Part shown: piece after piece, positions 17,253 through 25,682 of the stretch | Layout: each line of letters opens with the position of its first letter | Numbering within the stretch: position 1 is the stretch's first letter | Assembly (NCBI RefSeq): GCF_002150765.1 | Contig: NZ_MUYM01000031.1 | Coordinates: forward strand, 19,876 to 83,875 | DNA from: Lentzea kentuckyensis | Lineage (GTDB): Bacteria; Actinomycetota; Actinomycetes; Mycobacteriales; Pseudonocardiaceae | Length of the DNA stretch: 64,000 nt | Direction of reading: 5' to 3' | Made by a program: the position numbers and the translations under genes | The notes under the pieces: model-generated | The model's input: the letters and a program-made list of their open reading frames with translations, nothing else | What the model was told of the DNA's origin: nothing | The model's database searches: none

Positions 17253-18286
17253 TGACCGACGAGAAGACAACGTTGTCATCCTCGACGGACGAGCGGCGCA
17301 CCCCGTTGCTCAAGCAGCTAACCGGCGCCAACACGCTGTGGATCGGCCTGGTCCTGCTGGTCCTGGTCGCGGTGTTCGGCGCGATCCGCCCGGACGCGAT
17401 CTTCCAGGTGACCACGCTGCAGTTCCTGCTCGCGGAAACCGCCGTGCTGCTGGTGCTCTCGGTCGGCATGACGTTCGTGATCATCACGTCCGGCATCGAC
17501 CTGTCCGTCGGCTCGGTGCTGGTGTTCGCCAGCGTTTCCTCCGCGATGGCGATGAACGCGGTGTCCGGCGGGGACGCGACGAACGCCGGCTGGGGCGTGA
17601 TCGCGTTCGGCCTGCTGGTCGCCGTGGTCAGCGGCGCGGTGTGGGGTCTGCTCAACGGCCTGTTGATCTCCCGCGCGAAGATCCCGCCGCTGATCGTGAC
17701 CCTGGGCTCGTTCGGCGCGGCGCAGGGCGCGGCCCTGTTGCTGAACAACGGTTCCAACGTGTCCGGCATCCCGGACCGGCTGAACCGCACCTTCGGCTCC
17801 GGCACGTGGTTCGGCATCCCGAACATCGTGATCGTGGCCGCGATCGTCACCGCTCTCGGCGCGCTTCTCCTTTCCACGACCCGTTTCGGGCGCTACACCT
17901 ACGCGGTCGGCTCGAACGAGGAGGCGGCCAGGCGCGTCGGCATCTCGGTGCGCGGCCATCTCACGAAGGTGTACCTGCTCGCGGGCGTCCTGGCGGGCCT
18001 CGCGGGCTTCATGGGCAACGCGTTCTTCCGGGTCGCGGTCGTCACCGGCCACGAGACGGACAACCTGAACGCGATCGCCGCCGTCGTCCTGGGTGGTACC
18101 AGCATCTTCGGCGGCCTGGGTTCGGTGCTGGGCACGGTCTTCGGCGTGTTCATCCCGGCGGTGTTGGAGAAGGGCCTCGTGATCATCGGGGTCGAGGAGT
18201 TCTGGCAGCCGATCGCCGTCGCGATCGTGCTGGTCGCCGCCGTGTGGCTGGACCAGACACGGCGACGGGCGCGCAACCAACGTTGA
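17252..18286 (+). CDS. Sugar ABC importer permease (RbsC/FrcC-like)
   Basis: 344 residues with about ten membrane helices and the EAA-type loop NEEAARRVGISVRGHLTKVYLLAG characteristic of carbohydrate ABC importers of the ribose class (given as split motifs NEEAARRVGIS and HLTKVYLLAG). It forms the membrane channel with the neighbouring ATPase. The start is ATG 17252 in TGATG. Codons 5-9 contain the second copy of the LacI operator. Confidence 0.9.
   Translation: MTDEKTTLSSSTDERRTPLLKQLTGANTLWIGLVLLVLVAVFGAIRPDAIFQVTTLQFLLAETAVLLVLSVGMTFVIITSGIDLSVGSVLVFASVSSAMAMNAVSGGDATNAGWGVIAFGLLVAVVSGAVWGLLNGLLISRAKIPPLIVTLGSFGAAQGAALLLNNGSNVSGIPDRLNRTFGSGTWFGIPNIVIVAAIVTALGALLLSTTRFGRYTYAVGSNEEAARRVGISVRGHLTKVYLLAGVLAGLAGFMGNAFFRVAVVTGHETDNLNAIAAVVLGGTSIFGGLGSVLGTVFGVFIPAVLEKGLVIIGVEEFWQPIAVAIVLVAAVWLDQTRRRARNQR
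17266..17277. promoter_or_regulatory. LacI-type operator, site 2
   Basis: GACAACGTTGTC, identical to the palindrome over the lacI start, lies just inside the permease gene about 2.8 kb downstream. It could serve as a roadblock or loop partner. It could also control an internal promoter for the permease and binding protein. Confidence 0.55.
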
Positions 18287-18304
18287 GGGAAGGATGCTGG
18301 ACCA

Positions 18305-19279
18305 ATGAAGATCCGCTCCGCAGTGGCTGTCACCGCCGCGTTCCTGCTCACCGCATGTGGCGGAGGCGGGCAGATTGGTGACTCGGGTTCGGGCAACTCG
18401 GCCGCGAACAAGAAGCTGGTGCTGATTCCCGGCATCGCGGCGGAACCGTTCTACATCTCCATGCAGTGCGGCTTCGAGGAGGCCGCCAAGGCCGCGGGCT
18501 ACGAGGCCAAGACCCAGGCACCGGCGAAGTTCGACGCGGCCCAGCAGACCCCGATCGTCACCGGCATCCTGGCCGACAGGCCGGCGGCGGTGCTGATCGC
18601 GCCGACCGACGACAAGGCCATGGCCGGCCCGATGAAGCAGCTCAAGGACGCCGGTATCAAGGTCGTCGAGGTCGACACCAAGCTCCAGGACACCTCGATC
18701 GCCTCGTCCACCATCTCGTCCAACAACGAGCAGGGCGGCAAGCTCGCCGCCGAGACGCTCAACAAGCTCACCACCGGCAAGACGGGTTCGGTGCTGGTGC
18801 TGAACACCAAGGCCGGCACGTCGACCACGGACGCCCGCGCCAAGGGCTTCGAGGAGGCCATCAAGGCCTTCCCGAACCTCAAGTACATCGGCCAGCAGTA
18901 CACCGACAACGAGCCCGCCACCGCGGCCTCGAAGGTGACCGCGACGCTGGCCGCCAACCCCGACCTGATCGGGGTGTTCGCGACCAACCTGAACACCGGT
19001 GAGGGTGCCGCGACCGGCCTGCGCAACGCGGGCAAGACCGGTGCGGTGAACCTCGTCGGGTTCGACGCCTCGCCCAAGCAGGTGCAGGACCTGCAGGCGG
19101 GCACGGTTCAGGCGCTGATCGCGCAGGACCCCGGCACGATCGGCAAGCAGGGTGTCGAGCAGGCCCTCGCCGCGATCGACGGCAAGGAGAACAAGCGGAA
19201 CATCGAGACCGATCTCGTCGCCATCACGAAGGCCGACGCGGACGCCAACTCGAAGTACTTCTACAAGCAGTCCTGCTGA
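18305..19279 (+). CDS. Sugar-binding lipoprotein of the ABC importer
   Basis: 324 residues. The N-terminal signal ends in the lipobox LLTACGGGG (Cys ~18), so the protein is anchored to the outer face of the membrane. The rest is a ribose/galactose-type binding protein (KLVLIPGIAAEPFYISMQCG, ILADRPAAVLIAPTDDKAM, NLVGFDASPKQVQDLQAG). It captures the sugar for the adjacent permease. It is the last gene of the lacI operon and is followed by a strong inverted repeat. Confidence 0.92.
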   Translation: MKIRSAVAVTAAFLLTACGGGGQIGDSGSGNSAANKKLVLIPGIAAEPFYISMQCGFEEAAKAAGYEAKTQAPAKFDAAQQTPIVTGILADRPAAVLIAPTDDKAMAGPMKQLKDAGIKVVEVDTKLQDTSIASSTISSNNEQGGKLAAETLNKLTTGKTGSVLVLNTKAGTSTTDARAKGFEEAIKAFPNLKYIGQQYTDNEPATAASKVTATLAANPDLIGVFATNLNTGEGAATGLRNAGKTGAVNLVGFDASPKQVQDLQAGTVQALIAQDPGTIGKQGVEQALAAIDGKENKRNIETDLVAITKADADANSKYFYKQSC

Positions 19280-19292
19280 TCCGATGCACTCA

Positions 19293-19347
19293 AACGATGA
19301 AGGGACCCTTCATCCACCTGACGTGGATGAAGGGTCCCTTCATCGTT
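19293..19347. terminator. 25-bp perfect inverted repeat (operon terminator)
   Basis: Arms 19293-19317 and 19323-19347 are perfect complements around a five-base loop. Each arm also contains its own palindrome, ATGAAGGGACCCTTCAT. The RNA can fold as one long hairpin or as two short ones. It lies 13 bases after the binding-protein stop, so termination of the sugar operon is the likely role. There is no T-tract. Confidence 0.7.
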
Positions 19348-19349
19348 GA

Positions 19350-19363
19350 ATGACGTACGTCAT
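19350..19363. promoter_or_regulatory. 14-bp palindrome ATGACGTACGTCAT
   Basis: A perfect palindrome three bases after the long inverted repeat and ~130 bases before the first secreted-peptidase gene. Its symmetry suggests a dimeric repressor site; no regulator is identified. Confidence 0.35.
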
Positions 19364-19458
19364 CGGGGTTTGCCCGGGTCGGCGTAAGACCAGAGTTGTA
19401 CCCGGTTGTCTCCCAAAGGCCGATGTTCCCGCACCCGTAAAGCGATGAGCTGAGGGTG

Positions 19459-19476
19459 CCGCCCGGTTTCGGGCGG
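19459..19476 (+). promoter_or_regulatory. Stem-loop beside the ribosome-binding site
   Basis: CCGCCCG-GTTT-CGGGCGG forms a 7-bp hairpin that ends directly before the GTAGGAGGGGG ribosome-binding region of the gene at 19496. It may stabilise the mRNA or tune initiation. Confidence 0.4.
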
Positions 19477-19495
19477 TAGGAGGGGGAACAACCGA

Positions 19496-21031
19496 ATGCA
19501 CCGCAGAAAACTGGCGGCGGCACTGGCCGTGGCCACCTCGGCGAGCCTGCTGATCGCCCCGCAGGCCCAGGCTCAGTCGACGCACGCGTCGCAGGACATC
19601 AAGTGGCAGAAGTGCTTCGACACACCGCCACCCGGACTGCCGCCCGGCAGCGAACGCCTGGAGTGCGGCAGCTTCACCGCGCCGATGGACTGGAACAACC
19701 CGAACAACGGCAAGACCATCACCATCGCGGTCAGCAGGCTCAGGCCCAAGACGGGCACCGCGAAGTCCACGGTCTTCACCAACCCCGGCGGGCCCGGCGG
19801 TCCCGGCCGCACGCTGCCGCTGATCTACCTCGACCGGCCCAAGCTCAGCGAGAACGCCGACATCATCGGCATCGACGTCCGCGGCACCGGTGCCAGCAGC
19901 AACGTCACCTGCGGGAACGTCGACACCGTCGGCGTCACCGATCCGCGTGACCGCAGCAAGGCCAACCTCGACCTGCTCTACGGCGCCATCGAACTGCAGG
20001 CCAAGTTCTGCCAGGCCAAGTCCGGCGAGTTCGGCAGGTACGTCACCACCGACCAGACGGTGAAGGACCTCGACCTCCTGCGCCAGCTCCTCGGCAAGCA
20101 GAAGGTCAGCTGGCTCGGCTACTCCGGCGGCACCTGGATGGGCGCCTACTACGCCACGTACTTCCCGAAGACGCTCGACAAGATCGTGCTCGACTCCAAC
20201 GCCGAGTTCACCGGGCCGTGGCAGCCGGTGTTCGACGACTGGGGCATGGGCTTCGAGCGCCGGTTCCGCGTCGACTTCCTCCCGTGGGTGGCCAAGTACG
20301 ACAACGTCTACCACCTCGGCAAGACCGGCGAAGAGGTGCGCCAGGCCTACGAACGCACGCGTGCCAAGCTGGCGCAGCAGCCCGTCACGCGACCGGAGGG
20401 CGTCTACTACCCGGTGACGCTCGACTACCTGTTGCGGGGCGCGCTGTACAGCAAGGACTCGTTCGCGGGCGCCGCGCAGACGCTGGCGGAGCTCGCCGGT
20501 GCCGTGCCCGCGCAGCTGAAGGCGCAGGCCAGCTATCCGGACGCCCAGTCCGGCACCGCCTACGCCATCGTCTGCAACGACACACCGTTCCGCGGTGACC
20601 GCAAGTACCTCGAGCGGGACGCCGCCCGGGACGGGGCCAAGTGGCCGCTCGTCGGCTACTACCAGATCATGGCGCCCTGCGCGTTCTGGGACCGTCCGAA
20701 CGTGAACCTCAAGCGTCCCACCGGAATCGGTGTCGCGCCGTCGTTGATGGTGCAGTCGGTGCGCGACCCGGCGACGCCGCTCGAAGGCGCGCAGAAGGCA
20801 CACCGGAACTTCAACAATTCGGTCCTTCTCACCGTTGAGGACGAGGGCGACCACGGCATCTACGGGCTCGGCAACAAGTGCGTGAACGACATCGTCGAGC
20901 GCTACCTCGTCGACGGCGTCACGCCCGCGAAGGACCTGACGTGCCCAGGGGTTCCGCTGCCCGCGCCCGGCGAGGCCGCGCAGAAGTCGCTCACGACGGC
21001 ACGGCAGTACGCCACCCAACTCGGTTGGTAG
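19496..21031 (+). CDS. Secreted tripeptidyl aminopeptidase-like hydrolase 1
   Basis: 511 residues. The Sec signal peptide (MHRRKLAAALAVATSASLLI) probably ends at AQA. An alpha/beta-hydrolase fold follows with the oxyanion region NPGGPGG and nucleophile GYSGG (Ser ~210). The C-terminal TAP-like domain supplies the Asp (RDPATP, ~424) and His (GDHGIYG, ~453). Related Streptomyces enzymes (SlpD/SlpE, Tap) remove tripeptides or act on secreted proteins. A near-copy follows 13 bases downstream. Confidence 0.9.
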   Translation: MHRRKLAAALAVATSASLLIAPQAQAQSTHASQDIKWQKCFDTPPPGLPPGSERLECGSFTAPMDWNNPNNGKTITIAVSRLRPKTGTAKSTVFTNPGGPGGPGRTLPLIYLDRPKLSENADIIGIDVRGTGASSNVTCGNVDTVGVTDPRDRSKANLDLLYGAIELQAKFCQAKSGEFGRYVTTDQTVKDLDLLRQLLGKQKVSWLGYSGGTWMGAYYATYFPKTLDKIVLDSNAEFTGPWQPVFDDWGMGFERRFRVDFLPWVAKYDNVYHLGKTGEEVRQAYERTRAKLAQQPVTRPEGVYYPVTLDYLLRGALYSKDSFAGAAQTLAELAGAVPAQLKAQASYPDAQSGTAYAIVCNDTPFRGDRKYLERDAARDGAKWPLVGYYQIMAPCAFWDRPNVNLKRPTGIGVAPSLMVQSVRDPATPLEGAQKAHRNFNNSVLLTVEDEGDHGIYGLGNKCVNDIVERYLVDGVTPAKDLTCPGVPLPAPGEAAQKSLTTARQYATQLGW

Positions 21032-21044
21032 AAGGGGGAAACGC

Positions 21045-22580
21045 ATGTACCGCAAGAGAATCGCGGCGACTTTGGCCGCGGTGACGGCAACGTCCCTGCT
21101 GATCGCACCCCAAGCTCAGGCGCAGTCGGAGTTCGCCACCCAGGAGATCAAGTGGCAGAGGTGCTTCGACCCGGTACCGCCGGGCTTCCCGCCCGGCGCG
21201 GAACGGTTGGAGTGCGGCACCTTCACCGCACCGATGGACTGGAACAACCAGAACAACGGCAAGACCATCACCATCGCGGTCAGCCGCACGGTTCCGAAGA
21301 GCGGCAAGGCGAAGACGGCGGTCTTCACCAACCCCGGTGGCCCCGGCGGTGAGGGACGCACGTTGCCGCTGGTCTACCTCAACCGGCCGAAGCTGAGCGA
21401 GAACGCCGAGATCTACGGCATCGACCCGCGCGGCACGGGCGCCAGCAGCAACGTCACCTGCGGCCTGTTCGACACGCTCGGCTCGACGGACCCGCGCGAC
21501 CGCAGCAAGGCGAACTTGGACCTGATCTACGGCGGCATGGAGCTGCAGGCCAAGTTCTGCCAGACCAAGTCCGGCGAGCTCGGCAGGTACATCACCACCG
21601 ACCAGACGGTGAAGGACCTCGACCTGCTGCGTCAGGTGCTGGGACGCAAGAAGGTCGACTGGCTCGGTTACTCCGGCGGCAGCTGGATGGGCGCCTACTA
21701 CGCCACGTACTTTCCCAAGACGCTCGACAAGATCGTGCTCGACTCGAACGTCGACTTCACCGGGACGTGGCAGCCGGTGTTCGACAACTTCGGCATGGGC
21801 TTCGAGCGGCGCTTCCGCGTCGACTTCCTCCCGTGGGTGGCCAAGTACGACAACGTCTACCACCTCGGCAAGACCGCTGAGCAGGTGCGGCAGTCCTACG
21901 AACGGACGCGCGCGAAGCTCGGACAGCAGCCCGTCACGCTGCCGGAAGGCACGTACTACCCGGTCACGCTGGACTTCGTGCTCATCCGGAGCCAGTACAG
22001 CAAGTACGCGTTCGACGGCGCCGCGCGGAAGCTGGCCGAACTGGCCGGTGCGCTGCCCACGCAGCTGAAGGCGCAGGCGAGCTACCCGGACGCGCAGACC
22101 GCCACGCTGAACTCCATCCTGTGCAACGACACGCCGTTCCGCGGTGACCGCGGGTACCTGGAACGCGACGCCGCCCGGGACGGGGCCAAGTGGCCGCTGA
22201 TGGGGTACTACCAGATCATGGGCCCCTGTGCGTTCTGGGACCGGCCGAACGTGAACCTCAAGCACCCCAACGGCATCGGCGTCACGCCGACGCTGATGGT
22301 GCAGTCGGTGCGCGACCCGGCGACGCCGCTCGAAGGCGCGCGCAGGTCGCACGCCGGGTTCGCGGGCTCGCGGATGCTGACCGTCGAGAACGAGGGTGAT
22401 CACGGCATCTACGGGTTCGGCAACGACTGCGTCGACGACATCGTCGAGCGCTACCTCGTCGACCGCGTGACGCCGTCGAAGGACCTGACCTGTCCCGGTG
22501 TGCCGCTGCCCGAGCCGGGTCAGCAGCAGGCCGGTGTGCTGGAGCAGGCGCGGAAGCTGGCGGCTCAGCTCGGCTGGTAG
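21045..22580 (+). CDS. Secreted tripeptidyl aminopeptidase-like hydrolase 2
   Basis: 511 residues, the same length as the preceding gene and aligned without obvious gaps. It keeps the signal peptide ending in AQA, NPGGPGG, WLGYSGGSWMG, RDPATPLEGA and NEGDHGIYG, so both copies look active. The two genes form a tandem duplication in one transcript (AGAAGGGGG ribosome-binding site in the 13-base gap). Its 3' end overlaps the convergent gene by 16 bases. Confidence 0.9.
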   Translation: MYRKRIAATLAAVTATSLLIAPQAQAQSEFATQEIKWQRCFDPVPPGFPPGAERLECGTFTAPMDWNNQNNGKTITIAVSRTVPKSGKAKTAVFTNPGGPGGEGRTLPLVYLNRPKLSENAEIYGIDPRGTGASSNVTCGLFDTLGSTDPRDRSKANLDLIYGGMELQAKFCQTKSGELGRYITTDQTVKDLDLLRQVLGRKKVDWLGYSGGSWMGAYYATYFPKTLDKIVLDSNVDFTGTWQPVFDNFGMGFERRFRVDFLPWVAKYDNVYHLGKTAEQVRQSYERTRAKLGQQPVTLPEGTYYPVTLDFVLIRSQYSKYAFDGAARKLAELAGALPTQLKAQASYPDAQTATLNSILCNDTPFRGDRGYLERDAARDGAKWPLMGYYQIMGPCAFWDRPNVNLKHPNGIGVTPTLMVQSVRDPATPLEGARRSHAGFAGSRMLTVENEGDHGIYGFGNDCVDDIVERYLVDRVTPSKDLTCPGVPLPEPGQQQAGVLEQARKLAAQLGW

Positions 22581-23248
22581 CACGCGAACAGGGCTGCGGC
22601 GGACGGGAACGACCGCCGCAGCTCGTCCGCCTCTTCCCGGGTGATCGGCCACGCGGAACCGTTGCGCACCAACCCGAGCACGTGCACGCGGTGCCAGCCG
22701 GGTCCCATGGACCACTCGGCGTACCGCGTTCCGTCGTCTCCGCCCCAGGTTCGCAACACCCGCTGCAGCACGTGGTCGACGACGGCCCAGTAGCGGTAGC
22801 GGCCGTCCGCCGGCGCGCGGTTGAGGCGCGTCACGACCTCCTCCAGCTCGCGTGCCCGCGCCTCGCCGATCTCGATCCGTCTCTCGCCCTCGAACACGCA
22901 GGGGCCGACCACCCGCCAGCGGTCGCTGACGAACGTCCTCTCCGCGAGAACGCCGTTGGCGTCGTTCCACAGGTGTGCGAGCCGCAACGGATCGTCGTTG
23001 TCGTCCAGGAACGCGTAGTACCGGTGCTCGACCCGCACCGGGCGCGGAACCCAGGACACCAACAGGTGGTCCAGCACCTCACCACTGACCGGTTCGCCGA
23101 GACGCCACTGGCGACCGGCGGGCAACCAGTCGCGGTTTTCGTCGTAACGCTCGAACCGGCGGCTCCCCTCCGGTCTGCGCAGGAGCAGGAACGGGTCGGT
23201 GACCTCCGGGTGGAAGTGGTTCACCACCGCGAAGTAGCGGTCTCTCAC
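22565..23248 (-). CDS. Conserved hypothetical protein
   Basis: 227 residues starting at GTG 23248 (RDRYFAVVNHFHPEV), with GGGAG upstream. Repeated aromatic-rich strands (RYYAFLDDNDDPLRLAHLWN, RYRYWAVVDHVLQRVLRTWG) suggest an internal duplication of a small beta-rich unit. No catalytic motif or membrane segment is recognised. It lies 14 bases after the lipoprotein gene and is probably co-transcribed with it. Confidence 0.65.
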   Translation of the reverse strand: MRDRYFAVVNHFHPEVTDPFLLLRRPEGSRRFERYDENRDWLPAGRQWRLGEPVSGEVLDHLLVSWVPRPVRVEHRYYAFLDDNDDPLRLAHLWNDANGVLAERTFVSDRWRVVGPCVFEGERRIEIGEARARELEEVVTRLNRAPADGRYRYWAVVDHVLQRVLRTWGGDDGTRYAEWSMGPGWHRVHVLGLVRNGSAWPITREEADELRRSFPSAAALFACYQPS

Positions 23249-23262
23249 TGCGGCTCCCAGCC

Positions 23263-23877
23263 TCAGCCCGGCTGGCGAACCTCCAGCACGGCCTCGGAAA
23301 ACGTCGTGTACCAAGGACTTTCGGTGAACTTCGGCCCGGTCTCCTCGCCCAGGTAGAGGTCGATGTGCCGCTCGCCGCCGAGCCCCGGCGTGAACTCGTC
23401 GGTGATCTCCCACGACGAGGCCGCCAGCTTCTGGCAGACGGTGTGGTCGACGTTCGCGCCGTCCGGCGTCAGTCCACACGAGACCAGCTTGATCCGCGAG
23501 CCGGTCTTCAGTCCGTCGGCGGCCGCGGAGACGAAGGGCCTCAGGGGCTTGCCGAACGAGTCACGGGGCTCGGAGTCGAGCCAGTAGCCCTTGTCGTGGG
23601 ACCAGTTCAGGTACCGGCCGGAGGCGGTCCGGCCGGTACCCTCGTCCTTCACCGCCTTCGCGAACGACTGCGGGAAGGTGCCGAGCAGGTCGTTGCCGTT
23701 CTCGCAGTCGATGACCTGGCACCCGCGCACGGGCACCGATGGTCCACTGTGGAACGACTCGACCGCCGTGTAGTAGACGGTGACCTGCCAGTCCTCGTCC
23801 GTGCCACCGGGTGCGGGCGGGCCGGCCGGACCGGCGGAACACCCGGCCAGGATCAGCACCGTCCACAACCAGCGCAC
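23263..23877 (-). CDS. Putative lipoprotein, possible 3D-domain
   Basis: 204 residues with a short lipoprotein signal (LWTVLILAGCSAG, Cys ~13). The mature part reads VTVYYTAVESFHSG ... GRYLNWSHDKGYWLD ... GSRIKLVSCG ... ERHIDLYLGEE, which loosely resembles the double-psi barrel 3D domain of wall-active proteins. That assignment is tentative. It lies between the DUF2334 gene and a hypothetical gene in the same orientation. Confidence 0.65.
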   Translation of the reverse strand: MRWLWTVLILAGCSAGPAGPPAPGGTDEDWQVTVYYTAVESFHSGPSVPVRGCQVIDCENGNDLLGTFPQSFAKAVKDEGTGRTASGRYLNWSHDKGYWLDSEPRDSFGKPLRPFVSAAADGLKTGSRIKLVSCGLTPDGANVDHTVCQKLAASSWEITDEFTPGLGGERHIDLYLGEETGPKFTESPWYTTFSEAVLEVRQPG

Positions 23878-23888
23878 AGAACCTCCTG

Positions 23889-25682
23889 TCAGCCCGCCAT
23901 CACCGTGCCGACGGACACGAACGTGTAGCCCGCGCTCTTCAGCCCGTTGACGGTGTCCCGCAGGTACCCGGTACCGAGGTACGGGTGGTAGAAGAAGCTC
24001 GCGACACCATCATCGACCACCTTGAGCTGGTTCGCCGTCTTGATCAGGTCGGCGGGCAGCCGGGCGGGGTGGTTGTTGAACGGCTCGGGCTCGACGTTGC
24101 CCACCGCTTCCGGCGCCACGACGGAGCCGTAGATGTCGCGGACCAGGTACGGGAAGTACTGGCCGTAGATCTTGTCGTACTGCGGCGTGCCGGTGCCGCA
24201 CGCGCCGTTCGGGCAGTATCCGGCGAAGTACAGGCCACGGTCGTAGCGCTTGCCGAAGTTCTGCTGGATCACCTCGTAGTCCGCGGCGGACGCGGCGTAG
24301 TGCGGCGGCTCGAAGATCGTCGGACGGGGGAACCCGGCCTGAGCGAACGCCGTCGTCGACGAGTTGATCCTGCCCTGCGCCCACGCCGCCGAGTCGCCCG
24401 GCACCGGACCGTCGTAGATCACGCTGTTGTTGGCGTCGACGTGAGCCGTGTAGAACTCGAAGTCGTTGCCGCTGACGCCGTCGTACGGGTTGATCAGATT
24501 CCCGAACTGGTGCGTGTAGCCGTGCATCAGGATCGTGCCACCGCGGTTCTGCATGTACCGCAACGCGTTGATCACGTCCGGGCGCTGCGCCAGCGTGTAG
24601 GACTCGGCCACGCCGTTGTTCTCCACGCCGTACGGGTTCTCGTACCTCGAGTACGCCGCGATGCTGAACGGAATCCGCTGCCGGTACAGGTAGTCCGCGA
24701 TCGCACGCAGCTCGGACGGGTCGGCGTCGGGGCCGACGTCCTCGATGCGCACCAGGGCCCGCTTGCGGTCGGCCATCGCCGGGTTCGACACTCGCGAGAT
24801 CAGGTCGGCCGCGGCCAGGTAGCGGTCACCGTGGTCGACGTAGCTGAACGGGATCTCGCCGATGTAGGTGAGGTTCTTCGCCTTGGTCGCCCAGTTGATC
24901 GGGCCGTACGCCGAGCCGTTCGCGACTGCGGGCGCCGACGCGATCGCCGGGTTGGTGATCTGCGTGATCATCAGGCCGGACGGGGTCGCGAGCGAGCTGC
25001 GGCCGAGGTCGGTGTTCTCGTACCGGACCGTGGTCGCGGCACCGAAGTCGAACTGGACCCAGTTCCAGCCGTACGTCGTGCTGAAGCTGGGCGCACGGGC
25101 GGTGAGCTGCCAGATGTTGTGCGCCATCCACAACACCGGCTTGGTGGTCGCCAGCACGTCGTCGAGGAACGCCACCGGAATCGGCTCGTCGTAGGTCGAG
25201 CCGATGTAGATCACGCCGGTGTAGCCGGACACCTCGCCGGCGGTGTAGGACGCGACCGGGTGCATGACGTAGGAGCTGCCGTGCGAGACGAGGTTGCCCG
25301 CCTGCGCCGCGTACGCCTCACCGAGCCACGCCCACGGGCCGGTGCTGTCGTAGAGCACCAGCGTCTTCTGCCCAGCCTTCGCCCCCGGTGCGCCGCCGCC
25401 GTTCGAGCCGGCCGCGGCGGCGGTGGACGTGGCACCGAGCGACAACGACAGGGACAGCGGTCCGAGCACCGTCGTGATCGGCTTGGGGTCCGCCGTGAGC
25501 TTGGTGAAGCGGGTGCTGGTCGTCGACGGCTTCGTCCGCGGCGTCGGCGGCGCGGGCAACACGTTGTCGACGAGCTCGCCGAGGTGCAGGTCGAGCGAGA
25601 GGTCCGCCTGTGCGGCGGGCACGGGGACCATCGAGGCCGCCAGGAGGACCCCGACAGCCAACTTGAGTAGTCGGCCTTTCAT
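23889..25682 (-). CDS. Secreted DUF2334 deacetylase-like protein
   Basis: 597 residues with a Sec signal peptide (LLKLAVGVLLAASMVPVPAAQA) and a Ser/Thr/Pro-rich linker. The DUF2334 domain (~300-590), a relative of polysaccharide deacetylases, contains ALVRIEDVGPDADP (acidic metal-site motif), ILMHGYTHQFGN (His motif) and IFEPPHYAAS. It probably trims an extracellular polysaccharide. The ATG overlaps the stop of the UDP-GlcNAc 2-epimerase gene, which supports a role in the same glycan pathway. Confidence 0.85.
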   Translation of the reverse strand: MKGRLLKLAVGVLLAASMVPVPAAQADLSLDLHLGELVDNVLPAPPTPRTKPSTTSTRFTKLTADPKPITTVLGPLSLSLSLGATSTAAAAGSNGGGAPGAKAGQKTLVLYDSTGPWAWLGEAYAAQAGNLVSHGSSYVMHPVASYTAGEVSGYTGVIYIGSTYDEPIPVAFLDDVLATTKPVLWMAHNIWQLTARAPSFSTTYGWNWVQFDFGAATTVRYENTDLGRSSLATPSGLMITQITNPAIASAPAVANGSAYGPINWATKAKNLTYIGEIPFSYVDHGDRYLAAADLISRVSNPAMADRKRALVRIEDVGPDADPSELRAIADYLYRQRIPFSIAAYSRYENPYGVENNGVAESYTLAQRPDVINALRYMQNRGGTILMHGYTHQFGNLINPYDGVSGNDFEFYTAHVDANNSVIYDGPVPGDSAAWAQGRINSSTTAFAQAGFPRPTIFEPPHYAASAADYEVIQQNFGKRYDRGLYFAGYCPNGACGTGTPQYDKIYGQYFPYLVRDIYGSVVAPEAVGNVEPEPFNNHPARLPADLIKTANQLKVVDDGVASFFYHPYLGTGYLRDTVNGLKSAGYTFVSVGTVMAG

